From positions 1 through 6,195 of the forward strand of contig SKWY01000151.1 of assembly GCA_007128675.1 (NCBI GenBank): 6,195 nt of DNA. Direction: 5' to 3'. The translations under genes were made by a program, and so were the position numbers. The notes under the pieces were generated by a model. It ran no database searches. It worked only from the letters and a program-made list of their open reading frames with translations, and was not told the origin of the DNA. This document shows, piece by piece, positions 1-6,195 of the stretch. The DNA is from Deltaproteobacteria bacterium (GTDB taxonomy: Bacteria; Myxococcota; Myxococcia; SLRQ01). Within the stretch, counting starts at the first letter, position 1. Every line of letters starts with the position of its first letter.

Positions 1-64
1 AAGCTGGCGTTGGAGTTCGGCGGCTTGAAGCATCTTCGGAGTTCATCGTTAAGGAGAAGTCGAC
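1..64 (+). promoter_or_regulatory. Leader and ribosome binding site of the lipoprotein gene
   Basis: The short stretch before the first gene contains AAGGAG at 51-56, eight bases ahead of the ATG at 65. This is a near-consensus Shine-Dalgarno sequence and it fixes that start. No -35/-10 promoter is convincing in these 64 bases, so the promoter probably lies outside the window. One frame ends in TGA at 26-28 and could be the tail of an upstream gene, but too little is visible to judge. Confidence 0.7.
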
Positions 65-2797
65 ATGCGTACACACAAAAGATTATTCGGTCTTGCCTGC
101 GCCGCTTCGGTTACCCTGGTTCTTTCTGGATGCGAAGAGGAGCTGGACAAGGTGCATGGGCTGTCGGCTTCACTTGGCCAGTACATTTCCGAGGATGAGA
201 CATTCTCCGTCGCCCTCACCTGGCATATTAGCGATGACGCCGAGGCATACGAGCTAGAGCGTGCCGGGCCGGATGACGGGATGGATTGGCGGAACATTCA
301 CTGGGGAACCGCTCCTTCGTTCGAGGATTTCGGGCGCCACATGCCCCAGGAGCGCCTCGTCCCCGGACACACCTATATGTACCGTGTGGCCGGACGAAAC
401 GGAAAGAAGGGAGAGTGGTCCGATTTCGCATCCATCACGATTCCTTCCTTCATGTCCCCGAAAAACCTGATGGCGACATACGTGCACGACAGAGGCCTGG
501 TTCGCCTCCAGTGGGAATCCTCTCGACACTCCGATGCGGTACACGAGGTGCATAGAAGCAACTATCTCGATGGTGGATACGTGATGATAGGAGAGGTTTC
601 CTCCGACGAACCTCTCATGTTCGAGGACACGGACGTCCTACCCGGACATAGTTATTACTACCGTGTACGTCTTGCCCATCGCGCGCACGGCGAGACATCA
701 TTCAGCAATACGGCCGTCGTCGATATGCCCTCGGTGCCCGCACCCTACATGGTCGATGCGTCTCGGGGTGAGAGAGACAGGATAACGGTTCGAGTGAACC
801 CGGCTTTCGATGACGGCCATGCCGATGTTCATCACTCTGTTTGGCGGACCGAGGCCAATCAATACAACGATGCTTCGTATCAGCAGCTATCAGGCCACTT
901 GACTTGGGATGGCGGGGATCTCCTCTACGAGGATACGGATGTCATCGAGGGAAGGTGGTACTACTACAAGGCAAGAACGAGCGTGGGTCACGAAGGAATC
1001 GAAAGCTCTCTTTCGCCGGGGTACGCCGCGGGGTATGCGGGCGAGTTTGCTCCCGAACAGCCTCCTCCCACGCCGCAGGACTTCTCCGTGGAAGGCAGGG
1101 ACTGGGACTCTTCCATTGGGGTCAAATGGCGGCCCGTATCGAACGCCGAGAGATACCGGGTGCACCGTCTGGCCTTTGATGGGAGCATCGATCCGAATGT
1201 CGATCCCCCTCTCTCGTCCTTTGCAATGCTTTTCGAGGGGACTAGGGATGACTTCCATGTCGTGCACTCTCAGGGCCAGGAGTTTCTCGAGCACCGGGAT
1301 AGCGACACAGAGTCTGGACGGCTCTACTCGTACTACATGACGGCCATCAACCAGAATGGAGAGAGCCCTCCCACCCGTGTTCAATCAGCCAGCTTTGGAG
1401 AGGAGGGGGTTCCGGGCCGGCCCGAGATATCCGCTACTGACGGCGATTTCAGTAATGCCGTCGTGGTGTCGTGGGCTGCGGTCAACAGGGGCGATTGGTA
1501 CCAGGTGTACCGTGTGTCGGGGGGAGAGATAGCCGAGGCACTCTCGCCTTGGATTCGAGAGACGAGTTTTGTCTATTACACGAGCGCCGACGTTTTTGTT
1601 TCGGTCAAGGCGCGAAGTGACAAAGGTATCGTGGGCCCCGAGAGCAACCGGGTCGTTGGCAGGGTGGACAACGATGCTCCCGAGTACTCGGAGCCGGACA
1701 ACGGTAATGGTGAAGACGATCTCGAGTACGAATGGAACGATCTTGGCGATGTGCCCGTATCGACCGGGGAGCGCGTCATCATCGCCATGGATGGCACCGA
1801 GTCCGACGGAACAATTCATATTGCGGTACTCGAGGATCCGGCTTTTGCCTATGAGTACGGAACCCCCTTCGTCATGGAGCTTTCAGGTGGACAGTGGTCG
1901 GCTCTCCCAGATCTTCCGGAGGAGATTATGGGTTCGAGCACCGTTGGAACGGGTATTCGCCTTTCGTCTGGTAGTCATAGGGTCGTTTTCTCGGCCTACG
2001 ATGATGACAAGGCCTATATTCATGAGCACCATGATGGAACATGGTCGGAGAACCTTGCCGAGGACCATTTTGGTTATGCCTCCCGCCCCGCCTCGCTGGC
2101 GGCAGTCATGTATGATGGAGAGGTTCACGTGGCCATCGAAACCCCGGATCAAGGGAATCTTCGCGTCCTCCGCCGCTCGGGAGGAGCTTGGCACGGAGTT
2201 GGAGACGATGGCTACGTTACTTCTAATCAGGACATATCGAGCATCACTCTCGATGTCCTCGGTGACGCCCTTTATCTCTCATATGTCATCGAAGACGAGG
2301 TCGGGGACGAAGGGACCCTTCTAGTGCAGAGCCATTCCTCGCTTGGATGGCAGACCGAGCTCACTTGGACGATGGAGAGCATAGGAAGGCCGCAGCTAGC
2401 CCGTGCTCCAGATGGTACTTTGTACTTTCGAGCTTCGGCGGTCGGCATGGATCCGGATCTGGGAGGCGTGTTCGAGGTTACCTCACCGACGACGGCCGAG
2501 GGCATTCGCCCCGATTGGTGTGCCGATTCCTTTTCCATAGCCGTTGATTCGAGCGGCAGGCTCGTCCTTGCCTGCATGTTCTGGGATATGGACGTGGAAC
2601 ACATGGCCTATCCGGTCGTGGGGGTCTACGACGGGGAGTGGAACAGAATCGCCGGCGATTTCTCGGGCGGGTCGCGGCCGGTCGACTTGCAAACGATTGG
2701 TTCGGATATCTACTATGTCTTCGGAGATGTCTACAGCATACCGGAGCTTCGAAGCATGCCCACGGTTCTTCGCTCGGCCAGCTTCTCCCTTCAATAG
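65..2797 (+). CDS. Secreted lipoprotein with FN3-like repeats and a C-terminal beta-propeller-like domain
   Basis: This 910-residue protein is probably anchored by lipid to the cell envelope. The first 23 residues are a type II signal peptide: basic MRTHKR, a hydrophobic stretch, then the lipobox LSGC with C23 as the lipidated residue and acidic residues following. Residues ~30-534 hold about five fibronectin type III-like repeats. Each has a late strand of the Y-x-Y-R-V type, near residues 104-108 (YMYRV), 197-201 (YYYRV), 299-303 (YYYKA), 421-427 and 510-516; the fourth and fifth are divergent. Repeats 2 and 3 share EDTDV at 187 and 289. An acidic, Asn/Gly/Pro-containing linker (~535-556) leads to seven ~50-residue units that begin with W557, W611, W660, W709, W762, F803 and W859, which resemble propeller blades. 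No catalytic motif is visible. FN3 arrays on bacterial surface proteins usually act as spacers or binding modules, so adhesion, ligand binding or an envelope scaffold is an inference. The start is set by AAGGAG at 51-56. The neighbour downstream is on the same strand after 132 bases. The lipoprotein call is firm; the function is unknown. Confidence 0.93.
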   Translation: MRTHKRLFGLACAASVTLVLSGCEEELDKVHGLSASLGQYISEDETFSVALTWHISDDAEAYELERAGPDDGMDWRNIHWGTAPSFEDFGRHMPQERLVPGHTYMYRVAGRNGKKGEWSDFASITIPSFMSPKNLMATYVHDRGLVRLQWESSRHSDAVHEVHRSNYLDGGYVMIGEVSSDEPLMFEDTDVLPGHSYYYRVRLAHRAHGETSFSNTAVVDMPSVPAPYMVDASRGERDRITVRVNPAFDDGHADVHHSVWRTEANQYNDASYQQLSGHLTWDGGDLLYEDTDVIEGRWYYYKARTSVGHEGIESSLSPGYAAGYAGEFAPEQPPPTPQDFSVEGRDWDSSIGVKWRPVSNAERYRVHRLAFDGSIDPNVDPPLSSFAMLFEGTRDDFHVVHSQGQEFLEHRDSDTESGRLYSYYMTAINQNGESPPTRVQSASFGEEGVPGRPEISATDGDFSNAVVVSWAAVNRGDWYQVYRVSGGEIAEALSPWIRETSFVYYTSADVFVSVKARSDKGIVGPESNRVVGRVDNDAPEYSEPDNGNGEDDLEYEWNDLGDVPVSTGERVIIAMDGTESDGTIHIAVLEDPAFAYEYGTPFVMELSGGQWSALPDLPEEIMGSSTVGTGIRLSSGSHRVVFSAYDDDKAYIHEHHDGTWSENLAEDHFGYASRPASLAAVMYDGEVHVAIETPDQGNLRVLRRSGGAWHGVGDDGYVTSNQDISSITLDVLGDALYLSYVIEDEVGDEGTLLVQSHSSLGWQTELTWTMESIGRPQLARAPDGTLYFRASAVGMDPDLGGVFEVTSPTTAEGIRPDWCADSFSIAVDSSGRLVLACMFWDMDVEHMAYPVVGVYDGEWNRIAGDFSGGSRPVDLQTIGSDIYYVFGDVYSIPELRSMPTVLRSASFSLQ

Positions 2798-2929
2798 CGC
2801 CACTCCATCATCGATGCTCCAGGTTTGAGAGCTAGAGAATAGATATGAGCTTCGAGGATGCCGCCATTGCGAGCGAGGGTTTTTCGGGCTGCCTGGGGCG
2901 CGTATCAGCTCTTTGTGGGAGGAGGGTAG
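2798..2929 (+). promoter_or_regulatory. Intergenic region with ribosome binding site of the phosphatase gene
   Basis: This 132-base gap separates two genes on the same strand. The purine run GGGAGGAGGG at 2917-2926 is a strong ribosome binding site for the ATG at 2930; its GGAG core at 2918-2921 lies eight bases from that start. It therefore favours this ATG over a second in-frame ATG at 2942. I found neither a convincing hairpin followed by a T-run nor a well-spaced -35/-10 pair, so whether the two genes share a transcript is open. Confidence 0.6.
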
Positions 2930-3496
2930 ATGCAAACGAGAATGATTTATCTTGTGAGACATGGACAGTATGTCTCGAATGAAGTGAAGAGCATTGAGGG
3001 CATGCCGGCCCGGCGGCTGGCTTCGCTTCATGATGGAGGCCTGACGGCTTTGGGGACGAAACAGGCCGAGCATGTAGCAGAGCGCTTGAGTGGCTACCCC
3101 ATTAGCAAGGTGTACTGTAGCAGCCTGCCCAGAGCGGTTCAGACCGCCAAAATCATCGTTGAAAGGTTCCCGCATCTTTCCCTCCAAACTCGAGGTCTCT
3201 TTCGGGAGTGCACGCCTTTCGTCGAGAACGAAGATGCCTGCAATCGGGCTCTAAAGGCTTATGGAGAGCTGTTCAAGTATGCGGTCGGCGAGGACAAGCA
3301 CGAGATCGTGGTATGCCATGGCAATCTATTGCGCTACTTCGTCAGTCTTGCGTTAGGACTCGAGCCCGACGGATGGGCAACTATGGGAACTTTTCACTGT
3401 GGCATTACTCAGATGGCGATCGATCGCAAAGGCGTCAGATTAATCTCTCACAACGATTTCGGGCATATTCCGGATGCCATGAGAACGAAGCTCTAG
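2930..3496 (+). CDS. Histidine phosphatase family protein, PGAM5-like
   Basis: This 188-residue protein belongs to the histidine phosphatase superfamily (branch 1, phosphoglycerate-mutase fold), whose members transfer a phosphate onto an active-site histidine and then hydrolyse it. The signature LVRHG lies at residues 8-12, with H11 the expected nucleophile and R10 a phosphate-binding arginine. R68 in SSLPRAVQT is the second conserved arginine, E93 in FRECTPF the likely acid/base, and H130 in VVCHGNLLRYF the second catalytic histidine. All core residues are present and the length suits a compact single-domain phosphatase. RHGQY at the active site, CHGNLLRY followed by EPDGW, a G-I-T strand and a terminal FGHIPD recall mitochondrial PGAM5 (RHSQY, CHANVIRY, PEGW, GSIT, TGFMPPD) from my memory of that family. 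The substrate could be a phosphoprotein or a small phosphomonoester. There is no signal peptide or membrane segment, so it is probably cytoplasmic, unlike the genes on either side. A true phosphoglycerate mutase is unlikely given the short length. Confidence 0.93.
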   Translation: MQTRMIYLVRHGQYVSNEVKSIEGMPARRLASLHDGGLTALGTKQAEHVAERLSGYPISKVYCSSLPRAVQTAKIIVERFPHLSLQTRGLFRECTPFVENEDACNRALKAYGELFKYAVGEDKHEIVVCHGNLLRYFVSLALGLEPDGWATMGTFHCGITQMAIDRKGVRLISHNDFGHIPDAMRTKL

Positions 3497-3655
3497 ATCG
3501 CTCTGGGGACCCTCACGGACTCCTGGGTGCGCTTTCTGTGTCGTAAGAGTTCTGCAGCAAAGGGCGAGAACAGAGAAGCAGATGAGCGACGCTGAGTGTT
3601 TGGGACGGCGCCGCAGCGATAACTCAAAACTGCGCGGGCGATAGGCGTCTCGGTC
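3497..3655. other. Convergent intergenic spacer without a clear terminator
   Basis: The stop codons of the phosphatase and the peptidase genes face each other across these 159 bases. Both transcripts should end here, but I see only weak inverted repeats: CGCTG/CAGCG with a long loop around 3591-3618, and GTTCT/AGAAC around 3548-3574. Neither is followed by a T-run on either strand, so there is no classical intrinsic terminator. No short gene with a ribosome binding site is apparent. Confidence 0.5.
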
Positions 3656-5737
3656 TCACGGAGCCTCGATGCGAACCGTCTTGGGGTCGACCGTCAGAGA
3701 GTCTATATGCTCAGCGATTTCTTCCCGCACATTGATGTGACGTCCTCCCAGGTGCTCGGCCAGGAAAATCTCGATGGCGGCCATCACCGCCAGCCTGTTC
3801 TCGGGAATGTCCATGCCGTGGCCCTCATCCGGTGCCACGAGATACTGAACCGGTAGATTCAAGTCACGAAGGGTGGCTACTATCTGATCCGATTCGTGCT
3901 GTAGCACGCGCGGGTCGTTGGCGCCTTGATAGACCAGGAGGGGGGCACGGATGTTATCCGCAAAGAACAAGGGGGACTGGGAGCGTAGCCGCTCTCTGTC
4001 ATCGGGATCGTCGGGGTCTCCCACGCGAAGATGGATCTGACGTCGGATAGGGGCCCAGTATGGAGGCATGGAGCGAAGAAGGGTTTTTATATTCGATGGG
4101 CCGCATACAGAGATGCCGGCCGCATAGAGCTTCGGAGTGAACGCCAGCCCTGCCAAGACGGCAAATCCGCCGTAAGATCCTCCCTTGATTGCTATTCGAT
4201 CGGCATCCACGATTCCCTCTTCGATGAGGTGGTGGACTCCGTCGGTTATATCGTGCTGCATGTGTCCGGTTCCCCACTCCTTGTTGCCAAGGTTGAGAAA
4301 CTCCTTGCCGAAGCTCAAGGAACCACGGAAGTTGGGCTGAAATACGGCGTAGCCCCGGTTCGCTAGAAACTGCACCCAAGGATTGTAGCCCCAGAAATCG
4401 CGAGTCCACGGCCCGCCGTGAGGAAGGACGACCAGCGGCAGAGGTCCAGGCTTTGCGCCGATTGGCAGGGTCAAGTAGGCCGGGATCTCGACGCCATCAC
4501 GCGCGGTGTAACGAAGAGACTCCATGCGAGCCAGGTACTCTCTAGGTAAGTCGGGTCGTTCCCGGTACAGAAGCTCCACGCGCCCACTTTCGCGCTCGTA
4601 GAGGTAGGTTGCGCCCGGCTCCACATCCGATCGGTAGAAGACGAGCTGGAAATTGTCGTCTCGTGACTGGGAGGTGAAGCGAATCGTCCCTTCGGGAAGG
4701 GCCTCTCTCACGCGCTCGTAGTCTCTCTTGAATTCATCGGTCAACGGATACTTGCGCCAGCGGTCGCCGACGTACCGCGGGCAGACTAGCTCTCCGGTGG
4801 CCCTGGAAAAGCGAGCGCCGGCGAAGTCCGCCTCGTCCTCGGGATCGCGGTGAACGAGCTCTAGCTCTCCCGAGTCGATGTCGAGTAGCTCGAGTTCGAC
4901 GAAGTTTCTCTCTCGGTTCGTGCCTAGGTAGGCACGACGGCCGTCCGGGTGAAATCCTATGACACCGCAGTCCTCCTGCCAGTCACATGAGTAGATGGGT
5001 GAGAGGTCGTCATCATCAATGCGAAAGAGCTTCCAGCTATCATCCTCTGCTTGACGCATACCAAGCCGAAGGTTGCCCTTCTGGTCGACGCTCCAGGCAG
5101 CGATATTCTTGTCGTTTAGGTAGACAAGCTCGAGCTCGCCGCTTCCGACATGCAAACGGTAGACATCGTGAAAACGAGGATCGCGGTGATTTAGCCCAAT
5201 GAGCACATGCTCCGGATCTTCATCGGGCACCGATATGCGTATTGCGCGTACGCCATCGAACGGGGTCAGATCGCGAGGGGAGGGTATGCTGTCAACGTCG
5301 CTGGACCACTTTTCCAAGTCCACCGCGTAGAGACGGTAGTTCTCATCTCCACCCTTGTCCTGCTGATAGACGAGATGCTGCGAGTCGGCGCTCCAGAAAT
5401 ACCAAATAATCGGCCGTTCATGCTCGTTGGTAACGGGACGGGCCTCTGTGAACGGCGCTCCTCTCGGCACGAGCCAAAGGTTCATGACGCCTTTGAGAGG
5501 GCGGCGAAACGAGAGGTAGCGTGCGTCCGGCGAAATCTGAAGGCCCGCGATCTCTGGGTCTGCGAAGAAGACCTCCACATCGATCAAGGGTGCGGGCTGT
5601 GACGATGCCGGCTCGCGCTCGCTGGGGAGAGGGTGCAAAGCGTCCGGCGCGGGTTGGCTGGGAAGCGGGCGTTGAGCCGCCGGGGCGCAAGCGAGCGCGA
5701 TGAGAAAGAGCGGAGCGGAGCGGATTAGAAACGACAT
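3656..5737 (-). CDS. S9 family serine peptidase (prolyl oligopeptidase / acylaminoacyl-peptidase type), exported
   Basis: This 693-residue enzyme should cleave short peptides, with an N-terminal beta-propeller restricting access to an alpha/beta-hydrolase domain. The hydrolase starts near residue 405. It carries HGGP at 440-443 (oxyanion region), GGSYGG with nucleophile S521, D608 in GANDPRV and H640 in DEGHG, which is a complete Ser-Asp-His triad in normal order and spacing. Residues ~52-400 contain propeller-type repeats such as SPDARYLSF, SADSQHLVYQ and HPDGRRAYLG, typical of S9C-like peptidases. C251 and C257 could form a disulfide if the protein is exported. The N-terminus is a signal peptide: MSFLIR, a hydrophobic core, then ALAC with C17. 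The lipobox is imperfect (Ala at -3), so either lipidation or signal peptidase I cleavage near residues 18-20 is possible. A Pro-rich linker runs to about residue 50. A 26-residue tail follows LGGRH at 663-667. The ATG at 5737 is chosen because of its ribosome binding site and signal peptide; the same frame stays open to an ATG at 6061. The exact subfamily and substrate are not determined. Confidence 0.95.
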   Translation of the reverse strand: MSFLIRSAPLFLIALACAPAAQRPLPSQPAPDALHPLPSEREPASSQPAPLIDVEVFFADPEIAGLQISPDARYLSFRRPLKGVMNLWLVPRGAPFTEARPVTNEHERPIIWYFWSADSQHLVYQQDKGGDENYRLYAVDLEKWSSDVDSIPSPRDLTPFDGVRAIRISVPDEDPEHVLIGLNHRDPRFHDVYRLHVGSGELELVYLNDKNIAAWSVDQKGNLRLGMRQAEDDSWKLFRIDDDDLSPIYSCDWQEDCGVIGFHPDGRRAYLGTNRERNFVELELLDIDSGELELVHRDPEDEADFAGARFSRATGELVCPRYVGDRWRKYPLTDEFKRDYERVREALPEGTIRFTSQSRDDNFQLVFYRSDVEPGATYLYERESGRVELLYRERPDLPREYLARMESLRYTARDGVEIPAYLTLPIGAKPGPLPLVVLPHGGPWTRDFWGYNPWVQFLANRGYAVFQPNFRGSLSFGKEFLNLGNKEWGTGHMQHDITDGVHHLIEEGIVDADRIAIKGGSYGGFAVLAGLAFTPKLYAAGISVCGPSNIKTLLRSMPPYWAPIRRQIHLRVGDPDDPDDRERLRSQSPLFFADNIRAPLLVYQGANDPRVLQHESDQIVATLRDLNLPVQYLVAPDEGHGMDIPENRLAVMAAIEIFLAEHLGGRHINVREEIAEHIDSLTVDPKTVRIEAP

Positions 5738-5743
5738 GCTGGA

Positions 5744-5751
5744 TCCCCCTT
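5744..5751 (-). promoter_or_regulatory. Ribosome binding site that fixes the S9 peptidase start
   Basis: Read on the - strand, AAGGGGGA lies six bases ahead of the ATG at 5737. The alternative in-frame ATG at 6061 is preceded by no comparable purine run. Together with the signal peptide that begins at 5737, this sets the start of the peptidase. Confidence 0.75.
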
Positions 5752-5919
5752 CATGGAAGTGTGTCGCGGTCGCGACTCTACTTCGCGGGCTCGAGCTAGG
5801 CCAGTGTTTCGGCCGGGTTTCTGATGGTCGGGTCGATCTTCGAAGGATCTGGAGGGCGCTCGACTCAAGGAAGAAGCCGTACCTTTTGGCACGAACTAGA
5901 CTTTGCTTGGCGGTGCCGG

Positions 5920-5933
5920 TGTCCATCCGGACA
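5920..5933. repeat. Small inverted repeat
   Basis: TGTCC and GGACA form a perfect five-base stem around the four-base loop ATCC, about 185 bases upstream of the peptidase start. It is too short to be called an operator or terminator by itself and may be chance. Confidence 0.3.
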
Positions 5934-6051
5934 TGGGTATCCAGGGCGAAGGGAAGCGCGGATTTGCCAGCGCGATGAGGCGGCGTCTGGGTTGCGGGGC
6001 GGAAAATGTTGCCTGGCGAGTCGGGCCGGGATTCGTAGGGGTTTCCTCCGG

Positions 6052-6061
6052 ATGCCGGCAT
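6052..6061. repeat. Ten-base palindrome ATGCCGGCAT
   Basis: This is a perfect ten-base palindrome. With one or two bulged bases the symmetry extends to TCCGG on the left and CCTGGA on the right (about 6047-6068). It lies about 315 bases upstream of the peptidase start. A protein-binding site is possible but there is no second copy to support it. Confidence 0.3.
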
Positions 6062-6164
6062 GCCTGGACTGCCGGGAGAACCCCATCGAAGAGTTATCTG
6101 CTTACCGGTTCGGCGCGCACCTTGGAATCTGGGCGTTCTGTTTTACTTGATATATCGGGAATCG

Positions 6165-6178
6165 TGGAGGCGACTCCA
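6165..6178. repeat. Small hairpin with GCGA loop
   Basis: TGGAG and CTCCA form a perfect five-base stem closed by GCGA, which is a GNRA-type tetraloop if transcribed rightward. It is not followed by a T-run within the window, so it is not a recognisable terminator. Confidence 0.25.
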
Positions 6179-6195
6179 AAGCCCCAGCGCCACCA

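Larger units (their letters stand above)
5738..6195. other. 458-base region without a supported gene, upstream of the S9 peptidase
   Basis: Several frames are open here on both strands, including the upstream extension of the peptidase frame, but none has a convincing ribosome binding site or a recognisable protein. The extension reads as Pro/Arg/Ser-rich sequence without domain features, as expected of GC-rich non-coding DNA. The promoter of the peptidase should lie here, but I cannot point to a clear -35/-10 pair. An AT-rich patch around 6141-6156 (ending in the palindrome GATATATC) is the most promoter-like spot. Any gene to the right starts or ends outside the window. Confidence 0.6.

Noticed and set aside
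1..28. Tail of an upstream gene ending in TGA at 26-28
   Set aside because: Only eight codons are visible, other frames are also open here, and nothing identifies the product.
890..1384. Long open frames antisense to, and in other frames of, the lipoprotein gene (also 1385-1819 and 1569-2324)
   Set aside because: They overlap a gene with a clear signal peptide and repeats along its whole length, and their translations have low-complexity composition without motifs. They are shadows.
2845..2981. Short frame from an ATG at 2845 that runs into the phosphatase gene, possibly a leader peptide
   Set aside because: It has no good ribosome binding site, its sequence shows no recognisable pattern, and it overlaps the strongly supported phosphatase start in another frame.
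2483..3187. 234-residue antisense frame spanning the gap between the lipoprotein and phosphatase genes
   Set aside because: It overlaps both supported genes, has no recognisable domain and reads as an antisense shadow.
3608..3615. CGGCGCCG palindrome in the convergent spacer as a possible terminator
   Set aside because: It has no loop and no T-run on either side, and eight-base GC palindromes are expected by chance in sequence of this composition.
5207..5602. 131-residue + strand frame opposite the S9 peptidase
   Set aside because: It lies wholly within the conserved propeller part of the peptidase and shows no motif or convincing ribosome binding site.

Overview
The window holds three complete protein-coding genes and no RNA genes, mobile elements or CRISPR arrays that I can recognise. 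Two genes lie on the + strand: a large lipoprotein (65-2797) and a small histidine phosphatase (2930-3496). One gene on the - strand converges on them: an S9-family prolyl-oligopeptidase-type serine peptidase (3656-5737). The bases look moderately GC-rich by eye, and all three genes have good Shine-Dalgarno sequences. The textbook lipobox in the first gene and the exported S9 peptidase fit a Gram-negative bacterium rich in lipoproteins. Myxococcota/Bradymonadota-like or spirochaete-like lineages are plausible guesses, but no marker gene here settles the taxonomy.

Layout. Bases 1-64 are a leader with a strong ribosome binding site. Gene 1 encodes a 910-residue lipoprotein. After the lipidation signal come about five fibronectin type III-like repeats (residues ~30-534), a short acidic linker, and a C-terminal region of about 355 residues that reads as seven ~50-residue repeats. 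These look like a seven-bladed beta-propeller closed by its N-terminal strand. A 132-base gap leads to gene 2, a 188-residue histidine phosphatase whose motifs and C-terminal half look more like PGAM5-type phosphatases than glycolytic phosphoglycerate mutase. A 159-base convergent spacer without a clear terminator separates it from gene 3.

Gene 3 is best read from an internal ATG at 5737 (693 residues). This start has a strong ribosome binding site and a signal peptide. The longest open frame, from 6061, would add 108 residues that look non-coding. The last 458 bases (5738-6195) are the upstream region of gene 3 and show only small inverted repeats.

The three genes do not form an obvious pathway. 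Gene 1 is predicted to be a cell-envelope or surface protein and gene 3 an envelope peptidase, while gene 2 has no export signal and should be cytoplasmic. Genes 1 and 2 share a strand but are 132 bases apart, so co-transcription is possible but not shown. I see no convincing undescribed multi-gene system. The most interesting points are the FN3-plus-propeller architecture of gene 1 and the PGAM5-like character of gene 2.
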